The notes beneath the pieces are model-generated. The model made no database searches. It was given only the letters and a program-made list of their open reading frames with translations, and was not told where the DNA came from. From Lysobacter sp. (lineage in GTDB: Bacteria > Pseudomonadota > Gammaproteobacteria > Xanthomonadales > Xanthomonadaceae): a stretch of 36,660 nt of DNA. Both the position numbers and the translations under genes were made by a program. The stretch covers positions 1-36,660 of the forward strand of contig JADZBF010000074.1 in assembly GCA_020852215.1 (NCBI GenBank), read 5' to 3'. This document shows, in pieces, positions 1-8,553 of the stretch. Position 1 is the first letter of the stretch, and each line of letters opens with the position of its first letter.

Positions 1-87
1 CGCGATGACCATGCGCAGGCGCGAGCCTGGCGCGAAACGAATGGCGTCGGGCAGTGTGGGTTTCATGCCGGAACCCAGGCGCGGCAT
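1..87 (-). CDS. 5' fragment of the next gene of the eCIS operon (truncated by window edge)
   Basis: Reverse strand from ATG at 87 (or 66) reads MPRLGSGMKPTLPDAIRFAPGSRLRMVIA... open to the window edge, same strand as the operon. Confidence 0.3.
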   Translation of the reverse strand, partial: MPRLGSGMKPTLPDAIRFAPGSRLRMVIA

Positions 88-169
88 GCGCTCGCGGCTC
101 GACGATCCGAACGACGAGGATCGGCTGCGGCGAGCACGCGAATGCCGACCGAGGCCATGCGTATCGACA

Positions 170-1552
170 TCACGCGTTATCTCCCCGCTTGCCGCCGCTG
201 CCGGGTTTCGAGCCGCGCTTGCCGGACGCCTTCGCGGTCGCGGCTTTCTTCGCCGCGGGCTTCGTGGGTGTCGATTTCGCAGCGGGGGTGTTCTTCGAGG
301 CCGTTTTTTTGGCGCCCGCTTTTTCGGTGGTCGCTTTTTTAGCGGTGACCTTCCTGCCGATCGGCATCGCCGGCGCCTCGAGTTCGTTCGTGTCGCTCTC
401 GATCGGCGCCGCCGGCGCATCGCGCACGATGCGTTCGGGCGCGACGCGCAGGCGTACGATTTCCTTCTCCAATGCTTCGAGACGCGACAGCGGGATATTG
501 GTCGTCAGATTGGTCTGCGCCGTGCGCACCGCATCCAGATCGGTCCGCAACTTCGCGATCTCGGCATCCTTGGCGGCGGTGTTCTTGCGCAAGGTCGCCA
601 GTTCGGTCTGCAGTTTCGAGATTTCCGCGGCTTGCGCCTGGATATCCTTGGAACCTTCGCCCAGCGTTTGCCCGGCCGCTTGCGAAGTTTCCTTGATGCG
701 ATCCATCTCGACTCGCATCGTCTCCACTTCGCGCAATTGCGCTTTGACCGCCTGCACGTCTTCTTCGATGCTGACGACTTTGGCCGCGTCGACACCGGCG
801 GCCTTGGTTTTCGGCGTCAGGGTGTAGTACTTGACCACCCCGTTCTCTTCGTAGAGCGTGACTTTGTCGCCGCTGCGCAAGGCAAGCGGGTAGTCCCTCA
901 GATTCATCAGGTTCTTCGCGGCCTTCGGGTCCACCGTTTTGACTTCGGTGACTTGAATGCCGTGCACCGCCAGGGATTTCTCGGCCTGCAGCGAGGATTG
1001 ATTGACGATTTCGCTGTCCTTGGTCGCGGCCGGCTGGATCGGCTTGATCTTCACACCCAGCAGCGACTTCGCGCCCAAATCGCCGACCAGCCTGCCGACC
1101 GATTTGCTCTTGTCCTTGCCCTGCTCCCAGACGCCGCGGAAATCGGACTGCGACCACCAATCGATCGCCTTCAGCGCATGCATGCTGTTCACGCGATCGA
1201 CGCCGCCGGTCTGGACCTTCGGCATGACCAGTTCCAGCACGATGGTGGTCGTGCCGCGTTCCAGGTTGTATTGCGGCGTTTCGAACGTGGTCAGTACTTC
1301 GCGCGCGTCGATGAATGCCTTGAAGAACACATCCGGCGACCGATCGGGCGCGTAATCGCCGAAATACACGGTTTGGAAGCCGATGACGAAGCGCCCGCTT
1401 TGATCGGTGGTCGCGACCCCGAGCATGTCGTGATAGCGCGTATCGCGATCCCACGCCTCGACCTTGACGCCCGGGACCGGTTTGCGGGTGACGCGGTCGA
1501 CGACCGAGCCTTGGAGAACGAATTCGTATTGCTGATCGGTGCTCGTGGCCAT
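170..1552 (-). CDS. Carboxypeptidase-regulatory/transthyretin-like N-terminal domain, central coiled coil, Lys/Ala/Pro-rich histone-H1-like C-terminal tail; eCIS-associated protein of unknown role
   Basis: ORF MATSTDQQYEFVLQGSVVDRVTRKPVPGVKVEAWD...; heptad-like region (VETMRVEMDRIKETSQ...ISKLQTELATLRKN); tail KKATTEKAGAKKTASKNTPAAKSTPTKPAAKKAATAKASGKRG. Confidence 0.8.
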   Translation of the reverse strand: MATSTDQQYEFVLQGSVVDRVTRKPVPGVKVEAWDRDTRYHDMLGVATTDQSGRFVIGFQTVYFGDYAPDRSPDVFFKAFIDAREVLTTFETPQYNLERGTTTIVLELVMPKVQTGGVDRVNSMHALKAIDWWSQSDFRGVWEQGKDKSKSVGRLVGDLGAKSLLGVKIKPIQPAATKDSEIVNQSSLQAEKSLAVHGIQVTEVKTVDPKAAKNLMNLRDYPLALRSGDKVTLYEENGVVKYYTLTPKTKAAGVDAAKVVSIEEDVQAVKAQLREVETMRVEMDRIKETSQAAGQTLGEGSKDIQAQAAEISKLQTELATLRKNTAAKDAEIAKLRTDLDAVRTAQTNLTTNIPLSRLEALEKEIVRLRVAPERIVRDAPAAPIESDTNELEAPAMPIGRKVTAKKATTEKAGAKKTASKNTPAAKSTPTKPAAKKAATAKASGKRGSKPGSGGKRGDNA

Positions 1553-1564
1553 GGCGAGCCCTCC

Positions 1565-4500
1565 TTAGGGAATCATTTTGAGGCAGGCGATTTGCGCGAA
1601 GGCGCGCTTCACCAACGGGATCACCGGGAACGCGGACAGCCAATAGCCCCAGGTCTTGAACGACTTGGCGTAGTGCCGCTTGTTGTAATTGCAAATATGG
1701 AACACTTTTTTGTTCTTGATCTCGATCGTGCCCAGATAGACCTTGTCGTCTTTGTCGCGCTCCGGACATTCCACCAGGAACTTGTCGCAGAAGCAGTCTT
1801 TGAGGTATTGGCCGAAGACGCCGATCAGATCGGTGAAGGCTTTCAGCATCTCTTCGCGGTAGGCGGCCAGGAGCACCGGCGGCTCCATGATGAAATTCGG
1901 AGTGGTGGCGACGAGCCGGTCCAAATCGACCGCATTGACCGTATTGCTGATCAGATTCAGCGCATAGAGTTCTTTGCCGTCCGGACTGACCGCCATCGAG
2001 ACCGGCATGATCTGCAGCGGAATGCGATTCCCGAGGAACAGCGTGTTGATGCTGGTATCGAAACGGATCGCGCGGTAGGTATTCGTGTCCGCGATCATCA
2101 AGGTGTTGGTGATCGGCATCGACGCCAGACGATACATGCTGAGCGCCGGCAGCAGTGTGGTCTGTATCTGGGGGATCGCGGTGATCGTGGTCGGGAAACG
2201 CACGAGCAAGCTTTGCGCGCCGGTCTGGATGGTCATGTAGGCCACCCCGTCCACGGCGAGCAAGTCATTCTCGCGGATATCGCCGCCGCCGACCGGCACC
2301 TGCGCCGCGACCGGGCCCGGCGCGCCCATCACGATCCGCTGCACGCTGTTGTAGACCATGTCGCTCATCGGCGTGTTGCCGCTGTTGGAGAGCGCGATGG
2401 CGTTGACGCCGTCGGTATCGATCGCGAACGGCCCGATGGCGTTGAACGCCCACGACGGGCTGGGCACCAGCGGGATCGCCATCGGATTGAAGCGGTACAG
2501 TCCGCGCCTGGCGATGTCGTTGCTGCGGCCAGTGGCGAACAGCATGTCCGGATGCTTGATGTGGGTTTCCAAACGCACGAATTGAATATCGCAGACGATG
2601 CTGGCCGGGCCCCAGGTCACGGTCGGCGCGGTGCCGACGTTCGCCGCCGGGGTCACGAAGGCCGTGGCGAAGATCGAATCCACGCCGGTGCTCTTGGTGA
2701 TCGAACCGACCGCGTAGACGCGGCGGCCATCGTCATTGAAGGCGATGTCCTGCAGTTGCACGTTGCTGGCGCCGGGGAAGTTCAGCACGGCGACGGCGGT
2801 GCGCGCTTCGACATCGTAGACCTGGATGCGGTGGCCGGTGCCGTAGGTGTAGAGATAGCGTCCGTCGGGATCCAGCTTGCTGCGCGTATGCATCAGTACC
2901 ATGCCGAACATGGTATCGATGCCGGTCGGCACGACGAACGGATACTCCGGGAATTGCTGCAGGTGATCGAACATGGCGCAGTAGGTCTTGCTGGCCAGCA
3001 ATTCGCGGATTTCCTCGTACAGCGCTTTCAGCAGATCGTGTTCGGTTTTGGAGACGAAAATGTAAGGCCCGCTGGCCGAATTGACCACTTGCCAAATCAG
3101 GTTCAGCAGCGAAATCACGCGCTTGTGCTGATCGGACAGCGGCAACGTGGTATCCGGGAACGGCAGCAGCAGGGCTTTGAGCGCATCAACCAGCGAGACG
3201 ATGCAGTTGTCCCAGAAGTCCTTGAGCAAGGTGCCTTCCAACACCGAATCCCAGAACCCTTGCGTCACGTGCGGTTCCAGATGCACCGATACGCCGGTCG
3301 CGGCCTTTTCGATCCAAAGGTTGATCTTGCCGTTGCCGGCGCCGGACAGCAGATTTCCCTCGATGGCTTTTTGCACCAGCGGAATCGCACGATCGCCGGA
3401 GGCGTGCAGCAGATCGCCGTCGTTGTCCAAGGCGTAGCCCTTGGTGAGCACGATTTTTTCGCGATCCTTGTTGCAGCGCAGTTTCAAGCCGCAGATGACG
3501 CCCATGCCGTGCAACAGGCGATTATGCAAGCGCATGTCGCCGGTGAGGTCGGCCATGCACAAGGCGTCGATCGCCTCCTGCACCGTACCGACTTTGTCCC
3601 AACCGGGAATATCGGTGTAGGTGGCGCAGGCCGAGGAATCGTAGGCGATGCGGCTGGCGTCGAGTTCGCTCAACGATGCGAAACGTGGCCGCAAATCTTC
3701 GCAGAACACGCGTTCCGGCGACGCCAGATTCTCGCGCGCGCGATAAATCGACGCGAGTGGGTAATACTGATGGCGAATGCCGCGCGCGGGCGCTTCGATC
3801 AGGCTCTCGATGCTGCGGTCGATGGCGCGCGTCGCGAACAGCCAGTAATCGCCCGGGCGCAGATCTTCGCCGCCGAATTCGATCACCACGCCGTCGGCCA
3901 GCACGATATCGCCGGGCTCGCAAACGCCCACGCCGTCCCAGCGCGACATCTTGGCGTGGCGAGCGATGCGCAACGTACGCGGCAAGGGCTGATGGAACGG
4001 GACTTCGAGCGCGTCGACGACGCTGGCGTCTTCCCAACTGATTCGCCGGGTCTGCAGATTGACGGTGGATATCTTGCGCAGTTCGCCGCGGGTGTGGTGG
4101 CTGTGGCCGATGCGGTCTTCGTACGCGCCGGTGACCAGGTCGACGAGATCGTCGGAGATTTCGATCAACTCGCCGACCGCGTACAGCTCCGGCTTTTCCA
4201 CCAAGACCGAGGTGGTGCCAGCCTGCGCGTCTTCGATCAAAGCGGTCGTCGTCGCGGCGTTTTCGCGCGACCATTTGTAGCGTGCCGTCGTCGGGTCCAG
4301 CAGTGCGCCGACATCGCCGGCACGGTGGATCTCGACCCGGAACAGGCGGTTGCCCTCGCCCAGATACGGGCCTTCGATTTTCGGCTCGCAGGGGTCGGCG
4401 CAGGGATCGATGGTGGCGGCGGGCTTGTCTTTCGTGGTCAACACGCCGCGGCCGATGCCCAACAATCCGGACAAGATGGCGTTCGGCGGTTGCGCGAGAT

Positions 4501-5875
4501 TGACGAACGGCACCTCGACGCCTTTGAGCAATCGCACTTGCGCGATCAGTTGCGTGCGCGTGCAGGTGTCGGCGCCATCCAGCGCGACATCGCGCAGATC
4601 GGCATGTTCGACATAGCCGATCGGGCGTTCCCAGACATCGAGATAGGCGAGATCGACGCGACGACTGCCGACCGCGACGGGCGCCAGCGCGGCCGGATCG
4701 GGCGACGGCAAATCCGCCTGCGTCCAATACGTGCCGTGGGTTTCCTTCGTCGCCTGCAGGCCATCGGCGTAAAAACGCCCTGCCCCCGCCGCGGTGCCGT
4801 CGCCGCCCATGACGACGAGGTCGCGCGCCGGGTCGGCTTCCAACAACACCGGGCCGAAGCGATACGTCGCCGCCGCGCTGAGGCCGCTGTAGGTCAACGA
4901 GGTGATCGCCGCCCAGTTGAAGGCGCCGACCTGCGGCGCGGAGAACGCATGCACTTCCCATGCGCCATAGGTCAGGACCACGGCGCCGGTCAACGTGAGG
5001 GTATTCGCGACCGCCGCATCGTCTTTGAGCACGATCGACAGCCCCGCGGCGGCGGGCGTGCGTTGCACGCTCACATACAGCATCCGCGAGCGCGAGGCGT
5101 CGACAGGTTCGGGGAACGCGTAGGTCACGCTGGTCGCCTGCGTCGCCTGCAGCGAAATGCCGCCGAAAATCCGCTGGTCGTCGTCGTTCGTCAGTTGCGC
5201 CGTCGCCGGAATCACGCTGTAGCGATCGCCCAGATCGGTGCGCACGATGGTGGTGCGCAGCGGCAGATCGGCTTTCAGGAAATCGAAGGCGTAGCGCTTC
5301 TTCGGATCGTTATCCAAGCCGGTGAAACCGTACTCGACGACGGCGTTCTGCGCGAAGCCGGCCGGCCAACTGCCGGGCACGGCGCGCATCAGCGTCCAAT
5401 CGCCGTCAGCGTAGACGACGCTGGTGGCGAATGCGTGGGTGGCGCTGGCGTCCTTCAGATAGAACGCCAGCGTCGCGACGTTATCGGCCTTCACCGCGAA
5501 CAGCACTTCGCTCAGACCGCCGAGGTCGATGGGTTTGTCGGGGCGCTTCGCGAGCGCGGTCGCGCCGCGCGAGACCAGGCTGCCGTCGCCGACGCGATGG
5601 TCGATGTAATCCACGAAGACCGCCGCGGATGCGGGCGTACTGGTCCAGCCGCGGCTCGATTCCATGCGATCGATCAGCACATGCGTATCGATGCGGAAGC
5701 CGTTGTTGGAACTGCCGGTATGCACCGCGCTGCCGGCGAGGCGCTGGATCATGCGCATCACCAATTCGTTCTGCTCGTTGAAGTCCGACTCCAACGGCAG
5801 GCGCCCCATCTGATGGAAAACGCCGACGAAATGGTTGACTTCGTCGAACGATACTTTGCCGATTTCGCTGTTCAT
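1565..5875 (-). CDS. Large eCIS baseplate/fibre-associated protein: DUF6519-like N-terminus, middle HNRLLHGMGVICGL domain, C-terminal YVTN/beta-propeller-like region
   Basis: Start MNSEIGKVSFDEVNHFVGVFHQMGRLPLESDFNEQNELV...; ATGA overlap with upstream gene; propeller-like blades (DGRYLYTYGTGHRIQVYDVEARTAVAVLNFPG; AVSPDGKELYALNLISNTVNAVDLDRL). Confidence 0.8.
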   Translation of the reverse strand: MNSEIGKVSFDEVNHFVGVFHQMGRLPLESDFNEQNELVMRMIQRLAGSAVHTGSSNNGFRIDTHVLIDRMESSRGWTSTPASAAVFVDYIDHRVGDGSLVSRGATALAKRPDKPIDLGGLSEVLFAVKADNVATLAFYLKDASATHAFATSVVYADGDWTLMRAVPGSWPAGFAQNAVVEYGFTGLDNDPKKRYAFDFLKADLPLRTTIVRTDLGDRYSVIPATAQLTNDDDQRIFGGISLQATQATSVTYAFPEPVDASRSRMLYVSVQRTPAAAGLSIVLKDDAAVANTLTLTGAVVLTYGAWEVHAFSAPQVGAFNWAAITSLTYSGLSAAATYRFGPVLLEADPARDLVVMGGDGTAAGAGRFYADGLQATKETHGTYWTQADLPSPDPAALAPVAVGSRRVDLAYLDVWERPIGYVEHADLRDVALDGADTCTRTQLIAQVRLLKGVEVPFVNLAQPPNAILSGLLGIGRGVLTTKDKPAATIDPCADPCEPKIEGPYLGEGNRLFRVEIHRAGDVGALLDPTTARYKWSRENAATTTALIEDAQAGTTSVLVEKPELYAVGELIEISDDLVDLVTGAYEDRIGHSHHTRGELRKISTVNLQTRRISWEDASVVDALEVPFHQPLPRTLRIARHAKMSRWDGVGVCEPGDIVLADGVVIEFGGEDLRPGDYWLFATRAIDRSIESLIEAPARGIRHQYYPLASIYRARENLASPERVFCEDLRPRFASLSELDASRIAYDSSACATYTDIPGWDKVGTVQEAIDALCMADLTGDMRLHNRLLHGMGVICGLKLRCNKDREKIVLTKGYALDNDGDLLHASGDRAIPLVQKAIEGNLLSGAGNGKINLWIEKAATGVSVHLEPHVTQGFWDSVLEGTLLKDFWDNCIVSLVDALKALLLPFPDTTLPLSDQHKRVISLLNLIWQVVNSASGPYIFVSKTEHDLLKALYEEIRELLASKTYCAMFDHLQQFPEYPFVVPTGIDTMFGMVLMHTRSKLDPDGRYLYTYGTGHRIQVYDVEARTAVAVLNFPGASNVQLQDIAFNDDGRRVYAVGSITKSTGVDSIFATAFVTPAANVGTAPTVTWGPASIVCDIQFVRLETHIKHPDMLFATGRSNDIARRGLYRFNPMAIPLVPSPSWAFNAIGPFAIDTDGVNAIALSNSGNTPMSDMVYNSVQRIVMGAPGPVAAQVPVGGGDIRENDLLAVDGVAYMTIQTGAQSLLVRFPTTITAIPQIQTTLLPALSMYRLASMPITNTLMIADTNTYRAIRFDTSINTLFLGNRIPLQIMPVSMAVSPDGKELYALNLISNTVNAVDLDRLVATTPNFIMEPPVLLAAYREEMLKAFTDLIGVFGQYLKDCFCDKFLVECPERDKDDKVYLGTIEIKNKKVFHICNYNKRHYAKSFKTWGYWLSAFPVIPLVKRAFAQIACLKMIP

Positions 5876-8553
5876 AGCGGCGAATTTCCTTTGAAACGCG
5901 GCCGCGGGAGAACCCGGACCTGGATGGGCGTCAGCCCCGCGGGGATGGATTCGGCCAAACGCAGGCCGATGTTCTGATTGCGCCACGGCAAACCGAAGCC
6001 GTAGAACGCGCCTATTTCGCCGCCTTCCTCGCCGCCGCGCAGCAAGACGGGGTCGGCGTTGTGATGCAGCGTCATATAGCCGGCGTCGCCCCATACGGTG
6101 GACACGAAGATCGGTGTTGCGGAGGTACAACGGAAAATGTCGCCTGCGTAGGCCCGAGGCACGCGCGAGAAACGCACGCAGCCGCCATCGGTCAACGCCA
6201 AGGGGCCGTAACACAGACTGTTGGAGACGCGGCCCGCGCGCGCGGCGACGCCGCCGAATGCGGTGCAGCGATCGAGCGCGATTTCGCCGCCGAGGCATTG
6301 CAACGCCGCGCCGGCAGCGGGCGCTTCGACCGTCGCCGAGGGATGCTGCAGGATGCTGTCTTGCGCGACGAACCGCCCGTCCGCGGCGGTCACGACCGTC
6401 GCACCGACGATGCAAGCGCTCAAAGCGATCTCGCATGGCGTCGCCTGCGCGACGCGCAAAGCGACCGTCGACGGTTGCAGCGTGCAGTAACGCAGGTTCA
6501 GCGCATCGCAGGCGCCGTCGATACGCACATCGCCGCCGGACAGGCACAAGCCATCGAGCGTCAGCGATGCGATCGTCGAATTCTGCACGCGCAACAAGCG
6601 CGTCGCCGCTGCGGGTTTGATCAGATACGGCGTTTGCAATTCCGCGGCTTGCAGCACAAGGCCGCCGGGGAATTGTCGGTTATCGATGTCCAACGCCTCT
6701 TCGTAGACGGCGCTGTCGAGAATTTCGATCACCACCGGCATCGCCGCGCCGTCGGGCGCGGCGGCGATCGCCGCTTGCAGCGTCGAGAATTGCGCATCGC
6801 GGGTACGCGCGACGGTCAGCAAGGGCGTGGGCAAATCGGTCCGTGCATGCGGGCCGGCGCCGATGGCGTGCCCGGCGGCATAACGGAAATCCGCGGTGAG
6901 CGCGCCGGCCGGCGCTTCGCCCGCCGGGAATGCGATGCGCCCGCGTTCGGAATCGATCGCGACCTCACCGGCTTTCAGCGGCGGCGACAGCGGACGATCC
7001 CAGCAGCACAGCGCACGCGCCACCGGGCGGCGCCAACGCGCGGCGCCGACGGGATTGCCCGGACGGATGCGACGCTGGCCTTCGGATGCGCGCGCGAGGT
7101 GCTGCGGCAACAGCGCGCCGAACAGCGACGCATCGGGATTGCGATCCGGCGTACCGGCAGAATGATCGCCGCGCGCGAAATAACTGGAACCGTCTTCGGC
7201 AATGTAGAAATAATGCTCGGCGCTCGGCGCGACCGCATTCAAAGCGGGCAGGTAGATTTGCAGGGCGAGACCGCGCCCATTGCGCAGGATCGCTTCGCAG
7301 GCCGGGAAATTCGCGGCGACCGCGCCTTCGTTGACGACCCGCACCAGCAGCGCTGGATGATGGTATTCGCCGCTGTCAGTCTGATACGGCGCCACGCCCG
7401 CGGTGTAAGCGAAACTCGGCGTGACGCCGTCGAGCTTCAACTGCCCTTGCGGATTGCGCACTTGCAACTGGTTCGCGAACGGCTGCCCCGACGAATAGGT
7501 CTTCGGCGTGGGTACGCCTTCCACCAGCGCGAACACCGCGCCGAGACGCACAGCATCCAGGCGGAAACGATGCGTCGGCCCGAATGCGCCGATATCGCCG
7601 GGAATCATGCCGCGCAGATCGGCCAGATCGCCGTAATCGCTCGCGGCTTCGTGCGAGACGGCGTCGGGAGACGGCGCGCCGAGCAGCGGAATGCCGTCCT
7701 CGTACAGCGAAAAGCCGAGGGGCGAAGCGATGTACGCATTCGGATGCGCGCGCAAATCCGCGATGCGAATCGGCGTATCGTCGACGTTCGGGCGACAGAT
7801 GTCGGCGCCGGAGGCGCCCGGGCGCGCAGCGACTTGTGCGCGCAGCGCATCGGTCGCGCCGCCCGCATGCAGCGCGGTGTCGAGCCCGAGCGGATGGAAA
7901 CAAAAACGCCCGCCACCGGCCGCTTTCGGCGAAACGCCGACCAACGGGAACGACGGCAGCGGCCAAACGAAGACCGAGACATTCTCGATGCGGTGCCAAC
8001 CGCGACGCTGATCGGCTGGACGCATGTCGTGAAGTGCCCTCGCACGCGAGAACGGCGTGCTCAACGCGGCCACCGCTTCGGCGTCGCGCAGATCGACCGC
8101 GAAGGTTGCGGCCGGCTTGATGTGATCCAAATGCTGCAGCCAGGCGGTGCGCTCGAACATCTCCACCGCATGCGTGCCCATGCCGCCGATATCGTGCGCC
8201 ACGCCTTCCAGCCCGGCGAGCGTGCCCTTTTGCCGACGCCAGTGCAGCGTGTTCTTGACGTCGTCGCGATTGCGCGCGGCGAATTCGCGACTGCGCGCCA
8301 GATCGCCGCTGAACAGCACCTCGGTGCCGACCAGATCGGCCAGATACGCGATCGCCCAATCCTGCGCCGATTCGATGAAGTGATCGGCGTAATGCTGTTC
8401 CGTGGTTCTGCGCAGCAGCCACAGTTCGTCGGCATACAGCCCGATCAGTGCGCGCAGCCGGCCTTCGGTATCGCGTCCGCGATAGACGTTCGGCAGCCAG
8501 CGCCAAAGCTGGTCGGCGATCTGCGCGCGCGTGGGCGTGGGGCGATCGATCAT
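5872..8553 (-). CDS. Phage tail protein I-like (gpI) N-terminus with C-terminal beta-helix-like region
   Basis: Start MIDRPTPTRAQIADQLWRWLPNVYRGRDTEGRLRALIGLYADELWLLRR...; C-terminal short-period repeats (LNLRYCTLQPSTVALRVAQATPCEIALSACIVGATVV...); position after baseplate J. Confidence 0.75.
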   Translation of the reverse strand: MIDRPTPTRAQIADQLWRWLPNVYRGRDTEGRLRALIGLYADELWLLRRTTEQHYADHFIESAQDWAIAYLADLVGTEVLFSGDLARSREFAARNRDDVKNTLHWRRQKGTLAGLEGVAHDIGGMGTHAVEMFERTAWLQHLDHIKPAATFAVDLRDAEAVAALSTPFSRARALHDMRPADQRRGWHRIENVSVFVWPLPSFPLVGVSPKAAGGGRFCFHPLGLDTALHAGGATDALRAQVAARPGASGADICRPNVDDTPIRIADLRAHPNAYIASPLGFSLYEDGIPLLGAPSPDAVSHEAASDYGDLADLRGMIPGDIGAFGPTHRFRLDAVRLGAVFALVEGVPTPKTYSSGQPFANQLQVRNPQGQLKLDGVTPSFAYTAGVAPYQTDSGEYHHPALLVRVVNEGAVAANFPACEAILRNGRGLALQIYLPALNAVAPSAEHYFYIAEDGSSYFARGDHSAGTPDRNPDASLFGALLPQHLARASEGQRRIRPGNPVGAARWRRPVARALCCWDRPLSPPLKAGEVAIDSERGRIAFPAGEAPAGALTADFRYAAGHAIGAGPHARTDLPTPLLTVARTRDAQFSTLQAAIAAAPDGAAMPVVIEILDSAVYEEALDIDNRQFPGGLVLQAAELQTPYLIKPAAATRLLRVQNSTIASLTLDGLCLSGGDVRIDGACDALNLRYCTLQPSTVALRVAQATPCEIALSACIVGATVVTAADGRFVAQDSILQHPSATVEAPAAGAALQCLGGEIALDRCTAFGGVAARAGRVSNSLCYGPLALTDGGCVRFSRVPRAYAGDIFRCTSATPIFVSTVWGDAGYMTLHHNADPVLLRGGEEGGEIGAFYGFGLPWRNQNIGLRLAESIPAGLTPIQVRVLPRPRFKGNSPL

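Noticed and set aside
5-5977. 1990-aa plus-strand ORF
   Set aside because: Antisense shadow of the DUF6519 and coiled-coil genes; Arg/Asp/His/Gly-rich composition without recognisable motifs; expected in GC-rich genomes where stop codons are rare on the complementary frame
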